Shown here: positions 17,814-25,875 of the stretch, piece by piece | Numbering within the stretch: the stretch's first letter is position 1 | How the letters are laid out: every line of letters starts with the position of its first letter | Source of the DNA: an uncultured Clostridium sp. | GTDB lineage: Bacteria > Bacillota > Clostridia > TANB77 > CAG-508 | Assembly: GCA_947061115.1 (NCBI GenBank) | Contig: CAMSMU010000009.1 | Coordinates: 1-40,321, forward strand | Direction of reading: 5' to 3' | DNA: 40,321 bases | Notes under the pieces: model-generated | The model's database searches: none | What the model saw: only the letters and a program-made list of their open reading frames with translations | Told to the model about the DNA's origin: nothing | Translations under genes and position numbers: made by a program

Positions 17814-17855
17814 AAAAAACTATGTCTTTTAGATTCTTCTAAAAAGACATAGTTT
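17814..17855 (-). terminator. strong intrinsic terminator
   Basis: Arms 17817-17833 and 17838-17855 pair over 17 bp with one bulged A, closing a four-base loop; six T follow on the minus strand. It ends transcripts of the Rpn remnant. Its T-run side and the GTGAGACGGTT next to it recur in part at 100-120 and 27508-27535. Confidence 0.85.
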
Positions 17856-17892
17856 GTTATGTTTACGTAACTTTATTTCATTAGACCTTACG

Positions 17893-17913
17893 ATATATAT
17901 ATATATATATATA
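17893..17913. repeat. AT dinucleotide tract
   Basis: About ten AT units in a row, between the terminator and the Rpn remnant. Likely prone to slippage; no further meaning visible. Confidence 0.8.
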
Positions 17914-17976
17914 CAGTATCAAGCATTTTCAAGTTTTTCATTTGTATTTTCCTTTTCATTATTTTTATTTATTATA

Positions 17977-18459
17977 TCATATGTTTTTTATTTTTTCTAT
18001 TTCTTCTATTGATAAATTTGTTACTTCAGATATAATATTAATATTTATATCTGCTTTAAGCATAGATTTTATTATTTTTATAATTGTTTCTTTTTTGCTT
18101 CTAATTATCTCTTCTTTTTTGTTTTTTTCTCCTATTTCTATTCCTTTATGTAGTCCTGTATCATATGATGATTTTTCATCCATTATTGCTTTTAGTCTTA
18201 AATCTTCTAGTCTTTGCATTCTTTCTTCTTTGCTCATTTTTCTTACTGTTACTACTGCTTCTTTTATTCCTCTATTTTCTTCCATTATGGTTTTTACCTT
18301 CTTCGATTCAGGATTATTCATAAACATCATCCATTGGGCTTTTTTATTATCTTTATTTTTATTATATTCTTTTTTAGCTTTCTTTAATTCTATTATATGT
18401 ATTTCTAACTTGTTTATTGATGTTTTTTCGTTTCTTCTTATTTCCCATTTTGTACTCAT
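17977..18459 (-). pseudogene. N-terminally truncated Rpn-family PD-(D/E)XK nuclease/transposase
   Basis: 160 residues from an ATG without a ribosome site. The content matches only the C-terminal half of Rpn (TIGR01784-type) proteins: LEIHIIELKKAKKEYNK, QWMMFMNNP, IKEAVVTVRKMSKEE, a charged linker, then MLKADININIISEVTNLS and IEEIEKIKNI. The open frame extends upstream from the ATG for about 17 codons (…IIDFELEITKDVDE) to a TGA, and the nuclease domain that should precede it is gone. A well-formed promoter (18514-18542) sits where the missing domain should be. Probably a decayed locus. Confidence 0.75.
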
Positions 18460-18513
18460 TTCATCTACATCTTTTGTTATTTCTAGTTCAAAATCTATTA
18501 TTGCTATTATATC

Positions 18514-18542
18514 ATTATACCTTCACAGACCTATTAAGTAAA
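18514..18542 (-). promoter_or_regulatory. promoter ahead of the Rpn remnant
   Basis: TTTACT at 18537-18542, 17-base spacer, TATAAT at 18514-18519, minus strand. It is directly attached to the terminator hairpin at 18544-18586; the junction block is shared with 5975-5995. Confidence 0.65.
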
Positions 18543-18543
18543 C

Positions 18544-18586
18544 AAAAATCGTTCGTCAAATTATCTCTTTTTTCGACAAACGATTT
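18544..18586 (-). terminator. terminator after the tcdA-like gene, fused to the Rpn promoter
   Basis: TTCGACAAACGATTT (18572-18586) and AAATCGTTCGTCAAA (18546-18560) form a 15-bp stem with two wobble positions; the minus-strand exit is T-rich. The right arm runs straight into the -35 of the next promoter. Confidence 0.65.
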
Positions 18587-18682
18587 CACTTTTATATATT
18601 AATAGTAATTTGTACAATTAATATTGAATCTGTAATTTTTATGATTTTTATTTGGGATAAATTCTTTGTCCCATGGTTCATT

Positions 18683-19384
18683 TTATATAATATTCTTTAT
18701 TACCTCTCCTGCTATAATCATTCCAGCTACTGATGGTACAAATGATATACTACCTATTACTTTGTTATTACAATTATCTATTTCATTACACACATTATTC
18801 TTAATTGTTTTTTCTTTTGAATAAACTACTTTAAGCTTTTTTATTCCTCTATTTTTTAATTCTTTTTTCATAACTTTTGCTAAAGGACATATGCTAGTTT
18901 CATAAATATCTGCAACTTCAAACATTGTTGGATCTAATTTGTTGCCTGTTCCCATACTAGATATAATTGGTATATTTAGTTTATCTGCCCTTAATACCAA
19001 TTCAATTTTCGCTGTTACTGTATCTACACAATCTACTATATAATTAACTGTGTTATCTAAAATTCCTTTAGTATTTGGCATAAATCTTTCTTTATATATT
19101 TCTACATTTGCATTTGGATTAATCTCTAATATTCTTTGTTTTGCTACTTCTACTTTATGCATTCCTATAGTTTTAATTGTTGCAATAATCTGTCTATTTA
19201 AGTTTGTTAAGTCTACTTTATCATCATCTATTAATATAAAATTTCCTATTCCTGCTCTTACTAATCCTTCTACTGCAAAAGAACCTACTCCTCCAATTCC
19301 AAATACTGCAACTTTAGAGTTTTTTAACTTTTCTATTCCATCTTTTCCTATTAACAACTCTGTTCTTGAAAACTGATTTAACAT
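18683..19384 (-). CDS. tcdA: ThiF/E1-type tRNA threonylcarbamoyladenosine dehydratase
   Basis: 233 residues from the ATG at 19384. I prefer it to the ATG six codons upstream because the family begins MLNQFSRTELLIG, and GAAAGG lies ten bases before it while the upstream ATG has no ribosome site. Nucleotide-binding loop FGIGGVGSFAVE, then DDDKVDLTNLNRQ, DCVDTVTAK and SSMGTGNKLDPT, the marks of the TcdA/CsdL branch of ThiF-like ATP-dependent enzymes. It cyclises t6A in tRNA to ct6A. It lies 23 bases downstream of mgtE. Confidence 0.87.
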   Translation of the reverse strand: MLNQFSRTELLIGKDGIEKLKNSKVAVFGIGGVGSFAVEGLVRAGIGNFILIDDDKVDLTNLNRQIIATIKTIGMHKVEVAKQRILEINPNANVEIYKERFMPNTKGILDNTVNYIVDCVDTVTAKIELVLRADKLNIPIISSMGTGNKLDPTMFEVADIYETSICPLAKVMKKELKNRGIKKLKVVYSKEKTIKNNVCNEIDNCNNKVIGSISFVPSVAGMIIAGEVIKNII

Positions 19385-19407
19385 TATAAAATTACCTTTC
19401 ATTTATT

Positions 19408-20724
19408 TTATATTAAATATGGTAAAAATACATTTGCTAAACTTAAAAATATAAAAAAGCCTAATACATCTGTAACTGCTGTTAGAAATATTGTAGATGA
19501 TAATGCTGGATCCAATTTGATTTTTTTAAGTACTAATGGTATTAATGTTCCGCATATACCCGAAATAATTAAGTTTGCAATCATTGCTAATATTACTATT
19601 ACACCTAAATATATATTTCCATATATTATTGATATAATCGTCCCTGTTATTAATCCAATACTTGCACCATTTACAAAATCTAAGAATATTTGCTTTTTTA
19701 GTAAATGTATTGAATCTTTTAGCTCTACTTTTCCTATGGCTATATTTCTAATTATTATAGAAACAGTTTGAGTTCCTGCATTTCCTCCCATACCTGTTAT
19801 TATAGACATTATAGAAGATAATGCAACTACTTGAGATATTGTACTTTCAAAGTTTTTTACTGTCATAGATGCTAGAAAAGCAGTAATTAAGTTTATAAAT
19901 AGCCATGGTAATCTTAATTTTATAGATTCTACTAATGTGCTATCTAGTGTTTCCTCTTTTGAAACACCAGCTATTTGCAAAGCATCTTCTGTATGTTCTT
20001 CAACTATTACATCTAAGATATCATCTATTGTTATAATTCCTAACATTCCCATATTTTTATTTACTACTGGTATTGCTGTTAGGTCATATTTTGATGCTAT
20101 AAGTGATACTTCCTCCTGATCTGTTTCAGGCTCAACATATATAAAATGTTCGTTTGTTATTTCTTCTAGCTTATGATTCTCTGGTGCTACTAATATATCT
20201 CTTAGTTTAGCTGTACCTATTAATTTCTTACTTTTCACTACGAATATTGTGTCTATTAGTTCTGTTTTAGGAGCAATTTGCTTTATTTTTGCAATAGCAT
20301 CTTTTATTAATAACTTACTGTCTAATTTAATATATTCAGTAGTCATTATTCCACCAGCACAGTCTTCTTTATATCCCATTAATTGCTCAATGGTCTTTTT
20401 GTCGCCTTCTTTCATAAGGTTAATTAATTCTTTTGCTTTTCCTGCATTAATTTCCCCTAAAATATCTACTATATCATCTTTTGACATGTAACTGAATAAT
20501 TTTAAAATTCTATTATTATTTAAAATTTTTACTATTTTGAGTTGTGTTTTCAATTCTGACTCCTCTAATATCATTGCTAATTTTTCATCTTCTAGCCTTT
20601 CACACAACTCTTTTATTTCTTCGTAATTATAATCTGAAAGTTTTAATGCTAAATCAACTGTTGAAAGCTCGTCCAAATTTTCTTCTAATTCTAAGTCAAT
20701 TTCTTTATTTTCATTACTATCCAT
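19408..20724 (-). CDS. mgtE: magnesium transporter MgtE
   Basis: 438 residues. Helical N-domain (about 1-130), a pair of CBS domains (about 135-255, with GTAKLRDIL and GIITIDDILDVIVEE), a plug helix, and five membrane helices (about 270-438) containing the GMGGNAGTQTVS pore segment. It is a Mg2+-gated Mg2+ channel. A leader with a 32-codon ORF and a terminator-like hairpin precedes it (20725-20949), which suggests transcript-level control. Confidence 0.95.
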   Translation of the reverse strand: MDSNENKEIDLELEENLDELSTVDLALKLSDYNYEEIKELCERLEDEKLAMILEESELKTQLKIVKILNNNRILKLFSYMSKDDIVDILGEINAGKAKELINLMKEGDKKTIEQLMGYKEDCAGGIMTTEYIKLDSKLLIKDAIAKIKQIAPKTELIDTIFVVKSKKLIGTAKLRDILVAPENHKLEEITNEHFIYVEPETDQEEVSLIASKYDLTAIPVVNKNMGMLGIITIDDILDVIVEEHTEDALQIAGVSKEETLDSTLVESIKLRLPWLFINLITAFLASMTVKNFESTISQVVALSSIMSIITGMGGNAGTQTVSIIIRNIAIGKVELKDSIHLLKKQIFLDFVNGASIGLITGTIISIIYGNIYLGVIVILAMIANLIISGICGTLIPLVLKKIKLDPALSSTIFLTAVTDVLGFFIFLSLANVFLPYLI

Positions 20725-20781
20725 ATTTTCCCCCTTTTATTATTACTAATTTTAGAAGAAAATATATATGTTAAAATTATA

Positions 20782-20880
20782 TTAATCACTATTTTTAGGA
20801 ATATATAAAAAATGAGTGATTTTTCTATAATTTACGTTTTTCATATACATTTTCGACAGATTACACGAATCATCACTCAT
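20782..20880 (-). CDS. 32-residue leader ORF ahead of mgtE
   Basis: ATG at 20880-20878 with AGAGGTGAT as ribosome site; 32 codons, stop at 20784-20782, 57 bases before mgtE. The peptide starts M-S-D-D-S-C and continues as a basic, aromatic sequence with one late proline. Its first codons form one arm of a 12-bp stem, and codons for I-T-H-F form the other. Known mgtA-type leaders encode short peptides whose translation senses Mg2+; whether this one does is inference. It is also possible that it is simply a small protein. Confidence 0.6.
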   Translation of the reverse strand: MSDDSCNLSKMYMKNVNYRKITHFLYIPKNSD

Positions 20881-20883
20881 TTT
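20807..20883 (-). promoter_or_regulatory. terminator-like hairpin spanning the mgtE leader ORF
   Basis: AAAATGAGTGAT (minus strand 20883-20872) pairs perfectly with ATCACTCATTTT (20820-20809), with a 51-base loop and a tail of T to 20807. The left arm includes the leader ORF start codon, so translation and hairpin formation exclude each other. Confidence 0.6.
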
Positions 20884-20921
20884 ATCACCTCTTTTTACAT
20901 TATTAACTTTTTAATTATACC

Positions 20922-20949
20922 ATTATATGAATTTTTTTACAATAGTCAA
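20922..20949 (-). promoter_or_regulatory. promoter of the mgtE leader
   Basis: TTGACT at 20944-20949, 16-base spacer, TATAAT at 20922-20927, minus strand; a second TATAAT at 20914-20919. Confidence 0.6.
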
Positions 20950-20964
20950 CATAAAATTTATTTA

Positions 20965-21303
20965 CTACATCAATTCATAAAAATTTTCAAACTTATATCC
21001 TTGTGATTTTAAATACTCAATCGAATCTTCCAATGCTAGTGAACTATTACTAACATCCTTTGTATCATGCATTAAAATCACCAAAGTATTTTTATTTTTT
21101 GATGTTCTTTTTAAATTTTCTATTAATTGATATTTTGTATATTTTTTCATAGAATCATTATTAAGACAATTCCAATCTATATATGTATACATTTGAAAAT
21201 TTTTCAATTTAAAATAAATTGCAAAAATTATAATTATTATAATACTGATTAATATAATACATACTTTTTTCTTTTTAAATACAAATACCTTTATTTTAAT
21301 CAC
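20965..21303 (-). pseudogene. internally deleted polysaccharide deacetylase (NodB-type) remnant
   Basis: 112 codons from a GTG. Residues 12-33 form a signal-anchor helix. The rest matches only the end of NodB-domain deacetylases: YTYIDWNC, the NTLVILMHDT motif and the closing ALEDSIEYLKSQGYKFENF. The TFDDGP metal-binding motif and the HxxxH motif that should lie between are missing. AAAGGTGATTAAAATA at the start looks like a ribosome site whose ATG has become ATA. It is probably a decayed gene. Confidence 0.65.
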
Positions 21304-21487
21304 CTTTATAAAAAATATGAATAATCATTATAATTTATTATAATTTTAATTTTTTCAAATATTACAATTATGTTAATTTTTTATTTATTTTGCCGTTTTT
21401 TGTTGTTTTTTTAATAATTATATAATATAATTAGACAAGTATTAATTTAAATTTTTTGTATAAAATATTAATGAAAGGAAGTATATT

Positions 21488-22903
21488 ATGAAAAAAGCAA
21501 TTAAAATTTTAAGTATTGTTATGGCAATTGCATTAATAATTAACTCAGTTTGTTTAGCAGCAACTATGGTTAATAAAGGTAATGCAAGTATGTCATTAGT
21601 TGAGGATAATGTTTGTAATATTACATTTGGTCAATATGGTGAATTTCAAAAGAAGCTAATTAAATGTGATACTGAAAATAAAACAGTAGATATTAGTTTA
21701 ACTGCTAAAAATAAAGCTGAAAAGCTTGAAGATAAAAAAGCTGATGTAGTATTATTAATAGATTCTTCAAGAAGTATGTCTACAAATCAAGTACAAATTA
21801 ATGGTAAAACAACTACAAGAAAACAAGCTGTTCTTGATTCAGCTACACAATTGATAGACAAATTATTTGCAGCAAATTCTAATATTCAAATAGGTGTTGT
21901 AGAATTTGCAACAAGTACAGAAACAAACGACGAGGGCTTTACTATTGAAGGTACTGATAAAGATGCTAATATCGTTACAGAAAAATTATCTAATGATAAA
22001 ACTGTAATTTCATCTGCGTTAGAGCAAGTAGCTGCCAGTAAAATGGGTGGAAGAACTAATGTTGAAGTTGGTTTAGATGCAGCAAATTCTTTACTAAATA
22101 CTGAGAAAGATCCTGAAGTAGAAAAATATATTCTTGTTTTAACTGATGCTATACCTAATACTTCAAGAGGAGTTACAATGGATACTTATTCAGATAAAAC
22201 TGCTGTACCTACTAAAAATAAATTAGTAGAACTTAAAAACAAAGGTGTTAATGTCATATCTATGTTAATTAATATGACTGATGATCCAATAAATATATCT
22301 CAAGAAACTCCAAAGCCTACTTATAAACAAGTTGCTGAGAAAATATTTGGAACAACTACAGCTCCTACTTCTGGAAAAGTATACTATGTAACTGATAATG
22401 AAGTAGAAAATACTGTTAGTAATGAAATTTATGCAGACCTAATTCAAGTAAGTTATGAATTAGATAATATAGTTATTAAAGATTATTTTCCAAAAAATAT
22501 TATAGATAACTTTGAATATGCTGAACTTACTAAAGCTAGTCTTGGAGAAATAACTGCTACTGTAGATAAAAAGGATAATTCTATTACTTGGAAAATATCT
22601 AAATTAGAAGCTGGACAAACAGCTACATTCTCTTATAGATTATCTTTAAAAAATGAATTTAGCAGTGAAATAGTTGGTATAAAATTACCTACTAACCAAA
22701 ATGTTAAAATTACTTACGAAGAAGAAGGGAAACCTGGTTCAGCTGAAAATGATAAATGTCCTATAGTTGCTTTAGATTTATTACCTACAAAAGATATACC
22801 TCAAACTGGTAATTATACTATAATATATGTTGCTGGTATAGCTTCTGTACTTGTTGCTTTAGGAACTATAAGTTATGTTTATATAAAAAGAAATAGATTT
22901 TAA
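21488..22903 (+). CDS. sortase-anchored von Willebrand factor A-domain surface protein
   Basis: 471 residues. Signal peptide 1-25 (MAIALIINSVCLAA). VWA domain from about 85 to 320 with the MIDAS triad D92-x-S94-x-S96 (LIDSSRSMS), T in GGRTNVEVG and LTDAIPN. After an Ig/DUF11-like stretch (about 325-420) comes the wall-anchor: IPQTG at 437-441, a hydrophobic helix and a basic tail KRNRF. Likely cell-wall-linked adhesin or pilus-type subunit. No sortase or other pilin gene is in the window. Strong AAAGGAAG before ATG; terminator at 22916-22956. Confidence 0.88.
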   Translation: MKKAIKILSIVMAIALIINSVCLAATMVNKGNASMSLVEDNVCNITFGQYGEFQKKLIKCDTENKTVDISLTAKNKAEKLEDKKADVVLLIDSSRSMSTNQVQINGKTTTRKQAVLDSATQLIDKLFAANSNIQIGVVEFATSTETNDEGFTIEGTDKDANIVTEKLSNDKTVISSALEQVAASKMGGRTNVEVGLDAANSLLNTEKDPEVEKYILVLTDAIPNTSRGVTMDTYSDKTAVPTKNKLVELKNKGVNVISMLINMTDDPINISQETPKPTYKQVAEKIFGTTTAPTSGKVYYVTDNEVENTVSNEIYADLIQVSYELDNIVIKDYFPKNIIDNFEYAELTKASLGEITATVDKKDNSITWKISKLEAGQTATFSYRLSLKNEFSSEIVGIKLPTNQNVKITYEEEGKPGSAENDKCPIVALDLLPTKDIPQTGNYTIIYVAGIASVLVALGTISYVYIKRNRF

Positions 22904-22915
22904 TATATAATAAGT

Positions 22916-22956
22916 AAAAAATAAATGGGGCTATAGAAATAGTCCTATTTATTTTT
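22916..22956 (+). terminator. terminator of the VWA gene
   Basis: Arms 22916-22933 and 22940-22956 pair over 17 bp with two wobbles, six-base loop, T-run inside and after the right arm. It starts 13 bases after the stop and lies between convergent genes. Confidence 0.8.
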
Positions 22957-22984
22957 ATATTATCAAAAATTGTCGACTTCATCT

Positions 22985-24160
22985 TTATATTTCATTTGCT
23001 CTTTTTATTGAATTATATCCATACTTATCTTTTATCTTGTCTACTGCATTATCAATTTTTTCTTGTTTTTCATTTTGTTTATTATCAAATAATGACATTT
23101 GTCTTACTTCTTCTATTAAATTGTCTACTCTTACTCCTAATAACCTAATTGATTGTCCTAAATATAATTCGTCTGTTAACCTTTTTACTTCTTTATATAT
23201 TATTTTTGTACTTGAAGTTGGCTCATCTAATTTCCTTTGGTGTGAGAATACTTTAAAATCTTTATCTTTCATTTGAACATTTACAACATTTGCAAGCATT
23301 TTTTCTTTTCTTAATCTATATGTTACTTGTTCTGTTAATTCTAATAAAATTTTATCAATTTTTTGTCTATTGTTACAATCTACTGGTAATGTCGTTGAGT
23401 TACCTATGCCTTTTGGTCTTTCTTTTTGAAAATTAACAGGTGTATTATCTATACCGTTTGCATATTCCCAAATCATTTTTCCGAATTTTCCGAAGGATTT
23501 ATATAACAATTGCTCATCATATTTAGCTAAATCTCCAATTGTTTTTATTCCCATCTTTTCTAATTTAGGTATACTCTTTTTTCCTACCATAAGTAATTCA
23601 CTTACTTTAAGAGTCCACATTTTAGAAGGTATTTCGTCTTTCCATAGAGTATGTATTTTATCTGGTTTTTCAAAATCTGATGCCATTTTAGCTAATAATT
23701 TATTATTTGCTATTCCTATATTTACTGTAAATTTAAGTTCTTGTTTTATTCTTGTAGATATTTCTTTTGCAATATTAATTATTTTTTCATTTTTACCAAT
23801 GAAATTGCTCATGTCTAAAAAGCATTCATCAATAGAAAACCTTTCTATTTTGTCAGTATATTCTTCAAATAATTTATATAGTCTATTTGAGTATTCTTTA
23901 TACATTTTATGATCAGATTCATATATTTTTATTTGTGGACATTTTTGTCTTGCAAAATATATTGGCTCTCCTGTTTTTATTCCAAACTGTTTTGCTAATT
24001 CGCTTTTAGCAAGTACTATACCATGCCTTTTACTTTCATCTCCACCTATAATTGCTGGTATTGTACGTATGTCTAAATTATATCCATTTTTAAGCATATC
24101 TACGGCAGTCCATGATAAAAAAGCATTATTAACATCTATATGCATAATTATACGTTCCAT
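22985..24160 (-). CDS. dinB: Y-family DNA polymerase IV
   Basis: 391 residues. Catalytic D9 (HIDVNNAF), D111 and E112 (SIDECFLDMS), the finger/palm pattern of Pol IV, then thumb helices (LMVGKKSIPKLEKMGIKTIGDL) and a little-finger domain (about 245-360). Translesion synthesis after DNA damage. GGTGAT lies five bases before the ATG. The promoter carries a LexA-like box, so SOS control is likely. Confidence 0.95.
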   Translation of the reverse strand: MERIIMHIDVNNAFLSWTAVDMLKNGYNLDIRTIPAIIGGDESKRHGIVLAKSELAKQFGIKTGEPIYFARQKCPQIKIYESDHKMYKEYSNRLYKLFEEYTDKIERFSIDECFLDMSNFIGKNEKIINIAKEISTRIKQELKFTVNIGIANNKLLAKMASDFEKPDKIHTLWKDEIPSKMWTLKVSELLMVGKKSIPKLEKMGIKTIGDLAKYDEQLLYKSFGKFGKMIWEYANGIDNTPVNFQKERPKGIGNSTTLPVDCNNRQKIDKILLELTEQVTYRLRKEKMLANVVNVQMKDKDFKVFSHQRKLDEPTSSTKIIYKEVKRLTDELYLGQSIRLLGVRVDNLIEEVRQMSLFDNKQNEKQEKIDNAVDKIKDKYGYNSIKRANEI

Positions 24161-24177
24161 AATATATCACCAGTATT

Positions 24178-24206
24178 ATTATAGAACATTTGTTTTTATT
24201 TGTCAA
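24178..24206 (-). promoter_or_regulatory. dinB promoter with LexA-like box
   Basis: TTGACA at 24201-24206, 17-base spacer and TATAAT at 24178-24183 (both perfect consensus). The spacer ends in AAACAAATGTTC (24184-24195), one base short of the GAAC-N4-GTTC core of the Gram-positive LexA box, abutting the -10. Confidence 0.7.
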
Positions 24207-24239
24207 TAATAATTTACGCTTAAATTTTATTTACTATAA

Positions 24240-24629
24240 TTAAAATATATTTTTTAAATTAAATGCTTGTTTTTCTTTTATGTGATTTATTATATATATT
24301 CCTTCTTCTATATCTGGTATAGAATCTTGAGGAGAGTCTGATTCTAAATAGCCTTTTACAAGTATAATTTGTGTATTTATTTTTTCTAATTCGTCATGTT
24401 CTAAATAATATGATAATAATTCATTTTCTTCTTCCCAATTTTCATAAATATTACTTACTTTTTCTATATAATAATTTATTTCTTCATCACTGTTTAATAT
24501 TTCTTCTTTTAAATTTGAAAGTTCATCTTCTACTTTTCCTAATTTTTCTTTAGTATGAGAATTGCTTATACATTCCCCTATTATTATAAATATTACAATA
24601 ATGATTGTAACTATAGATTCTTTTTTCAT
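24240..24629 (-). CDS. DUF4363-family membrane-anchored protein
   Basis: 129 residues from the ATG at 24629, which has AAAGGAA about eight bases upstream and overlaps the stop of the DUF421 gene (ATGA). A TTG ten codons earlier lies inside that gene and was rejected. One N-terminal helix (about 5-25, IVTIIIVIFIIIGE) then a helical, glutamate-rich outside domain (30-129, KVEDELSNLKEEI; NWEEENELLSYYLEHDELE). DUF4363 usually sits next to DUF421, as here. Function unknown, often in spore-formers. Confidence 0.85.
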   Translation of the reverse strand: MKKESIVTIIIVIFIIIGECISNSHTKEKLGKVEDELSNLKEEILNSDEEINYYIEKVSNIYENWEEENELLSYYLEHDELEKINTQIILVKGYLESDSPQDSIPDIEEGIYIINHIKEKQAFNLKNIF

Positions 24630-25309
24630 TTTTCTTTTCCTTTCTCTTTTTGTTGACAATAAAAATTACCTTTTCCATCTATAGTAGCAATAAATACATC
24701 TTCTGGTACTGTTTTGAATTTTTTAATTTCTTTAATTAGCCAATTTTTATCTCTACCTATTTTATTTAGATTTTCATACATGATTTTTCCATCGACTACT
24801 AAATCATAAGGTATTCCTTCATATTCTGGTTCTATATTAAAGTCTTCTGGTGTTGTAGTTCTTTTATTAGGTTTTAATATTATAGAAATTTCTCCATTTG
24901 TTTCTAATATTGCATATTCTACATCACCTAAATTGAACACATCTTTTACTCTTAATCTCTCTTGAAGCTCACTTACTGTAAATCTTTCTCTTTTTAGTGC
25001 TTCTTCATCTATTTTTCCTCTATGCATAAGTATTGTAGGCTTTCCACATGTTATTTTTCTTATGTTTACTGATTTTATATTTAATACTGTAATTACTAAA
25101 TGCATACAAAGCAATCCTAATATTGGTACTATTCCATTAAATATTGGAACACCTATATCTGCCATTGGTATAGATGCTAAGTCTGCTATCATTATTGATA
25201 TAACTAATTCAAATGGCTGAAGTTGTCCTATTTCCCTTTTCCCCATTAGTCTCATTACAATAAGCACTATTACATATATTATTATTGCCCTTATAAAATT
25301 AACTAGCAT
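24626..25309 (-). CDS. DUF421/YetF-family membrane protein
   Basis: 227 residues from the ATG at 25309, preferred because GGGGGTT lies just before it, whereas the ATG four codons upstream has no ribosome site. Three N-terminal helices (about 1-85) include the VMRLMGKREIGQLQPFELVI signature of the family, followed by the double cytoplasmic domain (about 90-225, with GKPTILMHRGKIDEEALKRE and NLGDVEYAILETNGEIS). Role unknown. It is translationally coupled to DUF4363. Confidence 0.88.
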   Translation of the reverse strand: MLVNFIRAIIIYVIVLIVMRLMGKREIGQLQPFELVISIMIADLASIPMADIGVPIFNGIVPILGLLCMHLVITVLNIKSVNIRKITCGKPTILMHRGKIDEEALKRERFTVSELQERLRVKDVFNLGDVEYAILETNGEISIILKPNKRTTTPEDFNIEPEYEGIPYDLVVDGKIMYENLNKIGRDKNWLIKEIKKFKTVPEDVFIATIDGKGNFYCQQKEKGKEK

Positions 25310-25429
25310 AAAAACCCCCATCTTTTATATTACTTAAACTTTTTTAAATATATTATTTCCAATTTTTTTATGAATATTTATTTTTTTTAAGGAAATAATT
25401 AGAATAAATATTTTTATTAGGAGGAGATT

Positions 25430-25792
25430 ATGAAAAAAAATAAGTTGATACAATTTATTGGAAGGTTAATAACTGCAATTATTGTATTAAGCATTACAGC
25501 CTTTTTTACACCTGGTTTTACCAATTCTAATATATGGATTATTATATCTGCAATTTTAATTCTTACTATATTAGATTTTTTAATTAGTAATCTTGTAAAA
25601 CTATTTGCCCATCCAATTATTAAAGGATTTATAGGATTTATTCTTTGTGCTATTACTTTATATATTATACAATATGTTATTATTGGTTATTCTGTATCTT
25701 TTGTTGCTTCATTATTAGGTGCTTTAGTTTATGCAATTGTTGATTACATGCTTCCTTCTGAAGAAGAGAAAATAGTTTTTCAAATTAGTTAA
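25430..25792 (+). CDS. phage-holin-family (four-helix) membrane protein
   Basis: 120 residues with four predicted helices (about 8-27, 34-52, 57-80, 83-107), matching the small membrane family named mycobacterial-type four-TMS holin superfamily IV (YvlD-like). Such proteins are widespread on chromosomes and need not be lytic. AGGAGGAGATT precedes the ATG. A terminator follows at 25829-25871. Confidence 0.8.
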   Translation: MKKNKLIQFIGRLITAIIVLSITAFFTPGFTNSNIWIIISAILILTILDFLISNLVKLFAHPIIKGFIGFILCAITLYIIQYVIIGYSVSFVASLLGALVYAIVDYMLPSEEEKIVFQIS

Positions 25793-25828
25793 AAACTTTA
25801 TTTTATATTCAGAGGTTATAAATATTAA

Positions 25829-25871
25829 AGTCCGCAAAGAAGTAATATATATACTACTCGTTTGCAGGACT
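25829..25871 (+). terminator. terminator between the holin-like and Rieske genes
   Basis: AGTCC/GGACT and the inner GCAAA/TTTGC and AGTA/TACT segments form a long stem with small bulges, followed by CTCTTTTT. It lies between convergent genes. Confidence 0.65.
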
Positions 25872-25875
25872 CTTT

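Larger units (their letters stand above)
17597..17976. other. gene-free stretch ahead of the prepilin-like pair
   Basis: About 380 bases holding the promoter at 17643-17671, a 16-codon open frame (17725-17775, M-A-D-Q-W-S-P-N-E-N-I-I-L-P-K-E) without a ribosome site, a dyad-like GGCGACCATTGATCAGCC, the strong terminator at 17814-17855 and an AT dinucleotide run at 17893-17913. No supported gene. Confidence 0.6.

Noticed and set aside
15182-17976. A reverse transcriptase or template repeat of a retroelement
   Set aside because: Searched for a frame of suitable length with a YxDD-type motif and for a second near-copy of the variable segment; neither is in the window.
17942-18541. A 199-codon plus-strand frame opposite the Rpn remnant
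   Set aside because: Hydrophobic antisense translation without a ribosome site; the minus strand has clear Rpn motifs.
20725-20960. An M-box Mg2+ riboswitch ahead of mgtE
   Set aside because: The leader is too short and lacks recognisable M-box sequence; the ORF/hairpin arrangement explains the region better.
25430-25792. A prophage, suggested by the holin-like gene
   Set aside because: No endolysin, structural or integrase genes nearby; this membrane family is common on chromosomes.
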